Of a stretch of 64,000 nt of DNA, positions 60,781 through 64,000 are shown one piece after another (the stretch's first letter is position 1; each line of letters begins with the position of its first letter). Under the pieces are notes generated by a model that had not been told where the DNA came from, searched no databases, and worked only from the letters and a program-made list of their open reading frames with translations. This DNA is from Streptomyces sp. IMTB 2501 (GTDB taxonomy: Bacteria; Actinomycetota; Actinomycetes; Streptomycetales; Streptomycetaceae): the NCBI RefSeq assembly GCF_001953885.1, contig NZ_MQUS01000010.1, positions 226,111 to 290,110 on the forward strand, read 5' to 3'. The translations under genes and the position numbers were made by a program.

Positions 60781-63632
60781 CGCCTTCCTCCCTTCGGAGC
60801 CGCACTCCGGCGCCGCAGCACCCATTTCCTGGCTTCCTCGGCGGCCAGCAGCAGCGCACCGAACGCGGCCAGGACCGCCCAGTCGGCGGGAGCCAGTGCA
60901 GCGGTGTGGAAGACGGCCTGGAGCGGCGGCGCGTAACTGATGGCGGCCATCAGCGCGATACCGACGCAGCCGGCGCCGATCAGCCAGGGGTTGCTCAGCA
61001 GCCCGGCCCGGAAGACGCTCCGCCGGTCGGTGCGCACCGCGAGTGCATTGAAGAACTGGCTGACGACGATGCCGGCCTGGACCATGGTGATCGCCTCCCG
61101 GTAGACGGGATCGGCCTTGGTGAAGTCCGCGTAGGGGATGCCGGAGGCGTGGATGTGCCAGAAGAAGACGGCGCACACGCCGAAGGCCTGGATGCCGCCG
61201 AGGAAGAGGACCCGGCCCATGACCGCCGCCGAGAAGAGCCGTTCCTTGCGGGGCCTCGGCGGGCTGTTCATGACGTAGGGCTCCATCGGCTCCGCGCCGA
61301 GCGCCAGGGCGGGCAGCACGTCCGAGCCGAGGTCGATGGCGAGGATCTGTACGGCCGTGATCGGCACCAGCGGGAACCCTGCGAAGGTCGCCGCCAGGAT
61401 CGGCACGAGCTCGGCGATGTTGTGGCTGAAGAGGTAGATCAGGAACTTGCGGATGTTCCGGTAGACCGAACGGCCCAGTCCCACCGCGGTGGTGATGGAG
61501 GCGAAGGAGTCGTCGAGCAGCACCATCACGGCGGCCTCGCGGGCGACGTCGGTACCGGAGGCACCCATGGCGACGCCGATGTCCGCGTGCTTGAGGGCGG
61601 GGGCGTCATTGGCCCCGTCGCCGGTGACGGCGACGACCTCGCCGCGCCGCTGCAACGCCGTGACGACCCGCATCTTGTGCTCGGGGCTGACCCGGCACAG
61701 CAGCAGTTCGGTGGACCGCGCGAGCAGGGCGTCCAGGCCGTCGTCAGCCAGCGCGTCCAGTTGGCTTCCCGTCGCCACGGTCGGGTCCGGTTCGCGCACG
61801 ATACCGACGCGGCGGGCGACCGCCTCCGCGGTCAGGGGATGGTCACCGGTGACCATGATGATGCGGATACCGGCCCGCCGACAGGCGTCCACCGCGTCCC
61901 GCACCTCCGGCCGGGGCGGGTCGTACATCCCGGCGAGCCCCAGCAGGGTCAGTTCCGACTCGACGTCCCCGAGGGGCGGCCGGGGACCGGCGACCCGCCG
62001 CTGGGCGACCGCCAGGACGCGCAGACCCTGTCCGGCCATCCCGTCCGCGGCTGCGGCCACTTGGGTGCGGTCGGCGTCCGTCAGCGGTGTCCTCGTGCCG
62101 CGCCGGTCGATGGCATCGCAGCGGGCCAGCAGTTCCAGCGGTGCGCCTTTGACGTACGCGAAGAACGTGCCGTCGCCGTCGCGGTGCACGGTGCTCATCA
62201 GCTTGCGTGCGGAGTCGAAGGGATGCTCCGCCACCCGTGGCGTACGGGCCTCCTCCTGTGCCGGATCCAGGCCGGCTTTCACGGCGGCCACCAGCAGTGC
62301 CCCCTCGGTGGTGTCCCCGAGCACCCGCCACGCGTCTCTCCCGGTCGGGGGCACCAGCCGGGCGTTGCTGCACAGGGCCGCCGCCCGCAGCAACTCCCGT
62401 ACGGGGCCCGCGTCGGTGATCTCGCCGGCTGGCGCGTATCCCACTCCGGTCACGGTGTGCGAGACACCGTCCGCCCACAGCCGTACGACGGTCATCTCGG
62501 CTTGCGTGAGAGTGCCCGTCTTGTCGGTGCAGACCACGCTGGTCGAGCCCAGTGCCTCCACGGCGAGCAGCTGCTTGACGAGTGCGTGCCGACGGGCCAT
62601 GCGGCGCACCCCGATCGCCAGAGACACCGACAGCGTGGCCGGCAGGCCCTCCGGCACGAGGGCGACCATCACGCCCAGCGAGAAGACGAACGTGTCGACG
62701 AACGGCTGCCCGCTGGGCACGCGCACCGCGAACAGGAGGGCGCCGGTCGCGAGTGCGACGCTCGCGACCCGGCGGGCCATGGCGGCGACCTGGCGCTGCA
62801 GCGGGGTCTGCTGCCTCGGGGCGGCGGCGGTGAGCCGGAAGATCCGCCCGAACTCGGTGGCCGTACCCGTGGCGAACACGACGGCCTTCCCGGTGCCCGC
62901 GACCAGATCGGTGCCCATGAACACGCAGTTGCGCGCCTCCAGCATTAGCCCCGACGGCACGGGCTCCGCGACCCGCGTGACGGGATCGCTCTCTCCGGTG
63001 AGCGCGGCGTTGTTGACGGCCGCTTCCTGAGCCTCGACCAGCCGGCAGTCGGCCGGTACCGCGTCCCCTGCCTCCAGGATCACCACATCGCCCGGCACCA
63101 GCTCCCGCGCGGGCAGCTCCCTCCGCTCTCCTTCGCGCAGCACCCGGCAGGTGTGCGGCACCATCGCCTGCAGGGACTGCGCCGTGCGTTCGGCGGAGTA
63201 CTCCTGCGCGAACCCGATACCGGCGTTCAGGAACACCACCCCGAGGATCGCCAGGGCCAGTTGGAGGGTGGCCGGATCACGAGGCCGCCCCAGGGCGTAC
63301 GCGAGGAAGGTGATCGCCGACGCGACAAGCAGCACCACCGCGAAGAGGTCGGTGAACTGCGCGAGGAGCCGGCGCCACACCTGGCCGCGGCCCGCACCGG
63401 GCAGCACGTTCGGGCCGTAACGGGCCTGCCGCGCGGCCGTCTCGGGCGCTGTGAGCCCGCGCGGGGAGCTGCCCAGGGCGGTGAAGACGTCGGGCACCGG
63501 CAGGCAGGGGAAGGACGACGCGGGGACGCCCGGCTGGTCGGCAGGCGGCTCCGGGGCCGGGGCCGTGACGCAGGTCGGTGGACCGCCCTCGCGCAGAGCC
63601 GCCGTGCCCAGCCGGGCCGGTTCGGGGCTCAT
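60777..63632 (-). CDS. P-type cation-transporting ATPase (P2A/P2B-like)
   Basis: A 951-residue P-type ATPase. Cation-ATPase N-domain (PDVFTALGSSPRGLTAPETA), actuator with LTGESDPVTR, membrane motif PEGLPATLSVSLAIGVRRMA, phosphorylated Asp370 in CTDKTGTLTQAEM, nucleotide domain with KGAPLELLARCD, hinge VTGDGANDAPALKHADIGVA, and a six-helix C-terminal end. PEGL and the absence of metal-binding N-domains fit Ca2+ or other hard cations. It is the second gene of a CBS-ATPase-TrkA-TrkA operon with four-base overlaps throughout. Confidence 0.93.
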   Translation of the reverse strand: MSPEPARLGTAALREGGPPTCVTAPAPEPPADQPGVPASSFPCLPVPDVFTALGSSPRGLTAPETAARQARYGPNVLPGAGRGQVWRRLLAQFTDLFAVVLLVASAITFLAYALGRPRDPATLQLALAILGVVFLNAGIGFAQEYSAERTAQSLQAMVPHTCRVLREGERRELPARELVPGDVVILEAGDAVPADCRLVEAQEAAVNNAALTGESDPVTRVAEPVPSGLMLEARNCVFMGTDLVAGTGKAVVFATGTATEFGRIFRLTAAAPRQQTPLQRQVAAMARRVASVALATGALLFAVRVPSGQPFVDTFVFSLGVMVALVPEGLPATLSVSLAIGVRRMARRHALVKQLLAVEALGSTSVVCTDKTGTLTQAEMTVVRLWADGVSHTVTGVGYAPAGEITDAGPVRELLRAAALCSNARLVPPTGRDAWRVLGDTTEGALLVAAVKAGLDPAQEEARTPRVAEHPFDSARKLMSTVHRDGDGTFFAYVKGAPLELLARCDAIDRRGTRTPLTDADRTQVAAAADGMAGQGLRVLAVAQRRVAGPRPPLGDVESELTLLGLAGMYDPPRPEVRDAVDACRRAGIRIIMVTGDHPLTAEAVARRVGIVREPDPTVATGSQLDALADDGLDALLARSTELLLCRVSPEHKMRVVTALQRRGEVVAVTGDGANDAPALKHADIGVAMGASGTDVAREAAVMVLLDDSFASITTAVGLGRSVYRNIRKFLIYLFSHNIAELVPILAATFAGFPLVPITAVQILAIDLGSDVLPALALGAEPMEPYVMNSPPRPRKERLFSAAVMGRVLFLGGIQAFGVCAVFFWHIHASGIPYADFTKADPVYREAITMVQAGIVVSQFFNALAVRTDRRSVFRAGLLSNPWLIGAGCVGIALMAAISYAPPLQAVFHTAALAPADWAVLAAFGALLLAAEEARKWVLRRRSAAPKGGRR

Positions 63633-64000
63633 ACGGGACCCCCCGTCCTCGATGGCGGCCCCGGCGGCTCCTGCAGGACGCTCCAGGTGACCGGACCCAG
63701 CAGGTCGGCGAGCCGCCGGAAGACGTCGAGGAGCAGGTCGTCGATCGTGAGCACGCCCACCACCCGCTCCGCGTCGAGGACCGGCAGCCGGCGGACTCCG
63801 GTGCGACGGAACGTCCGGTAGGCCACCTGGAGGTCGTCGCCGGCCTCGACCGTGACCGCTTTCACCGACATGACCGCGTCCACCCGTGCCGTCGGGTCCA
63901 GGCCGCCGCCGATGCCGCGCAGGGCGAGGTCGCGGTCGGTGACGATGCCGTGCAGTGCTCCGTCCTCGACGACGAGGACGGACCCGACGGCGTACTCGGT
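63629..64000 (-). CDS. CBS-pair protein, cut by window edge
   Basis: The minus frame is open from the window end to 63629: TEYAVGSVLVVEDGALHGIV, TDRDLALRGIGGG, then a second CBS motif MSVKAVTVEAGDDLQVAYRT ... RLPVLDAERVVGVLTIDDL and a helical end. An internal ATG at 63883 is not the start. Its stop overlaps the ATPase ATG. As an adenylate sensor it may report energy state to the ion-transport genes behind it. Confidence 0.87.
   Translation of the reverse strand, partial: TEYAVGSVLVVEDGALHGIVTDRDLALRGIGGGLDPTARVDAVMSVKAVTVEAGDDLQVAYRTFRRTGVRRLPVLDAERVVGVLTIDDLLLDVFRRLADLLGPVTWSVLQEPPGPPSRTGGPV

Noticed and set aside
60906..62948. 680-residue plus-strand frame inside the P-type ATPase region
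   Set aside because: It is antisense to an ATPase with every catalytic motif; the translation is repetitive and unrecognisable.

Overview
The window is high-GC actinobacterial chromosome, almost certainly Streptomyces: codon third positions are G/C-rich, GTG and TTG starts are common, purine-rich ribosome sites are clear, and the gene content is typical of that genus (Ser/Thr kinase with FHA partner, DUF3574, DUF1876, DUF1918, sedolisin, TrmB/TetR/MarR regulators, ECF sigma factor with a YCII partner). No rRNA, tRNA or CRISPR array was found.

Left part (1-21.7 kb) is ordinary accessory chromosome: a GNAT fragment at the edge, an amidohydrolase-fold protein, cyclophilin, a membrane Ser/Thr kinase next to an FHA protein, a decayed beta-helix protein, VOC protein, small membrane and secreted proteins, an NADPH:quinone-type oxidoreductase, a small transposase graveyard (IS5- and IS110-type remnants, 9.7-10.3 kb), a frameshifted MarR gene, a small secreted peptide, a urea transporter, an Smr-like protein, a secreted sedolisin divergent from a TrmB regulator, a TetR/SDR/membrane-permease cluster with a MITE-like palindrome at the SDR stop codon, a PLP-dependent cysteine synthase, and a YCII-sigma(ECF42-like) pair.

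Right part (22-64 kb) is a redox/hypoxia/dormancy island resembling the DosR (DevR) regulon of mycobacteria and the OsdR region of S. coelicolor. It holds a NarL/DevR-type response regulator, four tandem-domain universal stress proteins, at least four CBS-domain proteins (two or three with BON-like tails), polyphosphate kinase 2, flavohaemoprotein, phosphoketolase, SHOCT and PepSY-like membrane proteins, hemerythrin, a GH65 phosphorylase, a DUF1918-XRE-flavin-binding fusion, an acetyl-CoA synthetase/pyruvate-dehydrogenase/ACP operon, a complete group 3b-like [NiFe]-hydrogenase operon with its own protease, an Rv1733c-like membrane protein, and a CBS/P-type ATPase/TrkA/TrkA operon. A recurrent palindrome close to GGGCCGAACGGCCC lies upstream of many of these genes, often as tandem pairs, and is the best candidate for the response regulator's operator.

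The same island is strongly eroded between 23 and 37 kb: a DoxX tail, a GAPDH start, a truncated DUF1003 gene and a second frameshifted copy behind a second phosphoketolase tail, an IS3 OrfA, ArsR, MerR and NuoF-like remnants, a multiply frameshifted DevS-like histidine kinase, and a second response-regulator copy whose receiver is joined in frame to the tail of a nitrate/nitrite transporter. The picture is of a duplicated anaerobic-response module that has lost nitrate-respiration and sensor parts while keeping hydrogen oxidation, acetyl-CoA supply, NO detoxification, polyphosphate and stress-protein functions. All functional and regulatory calls are from reading the sequence; no database search was run.
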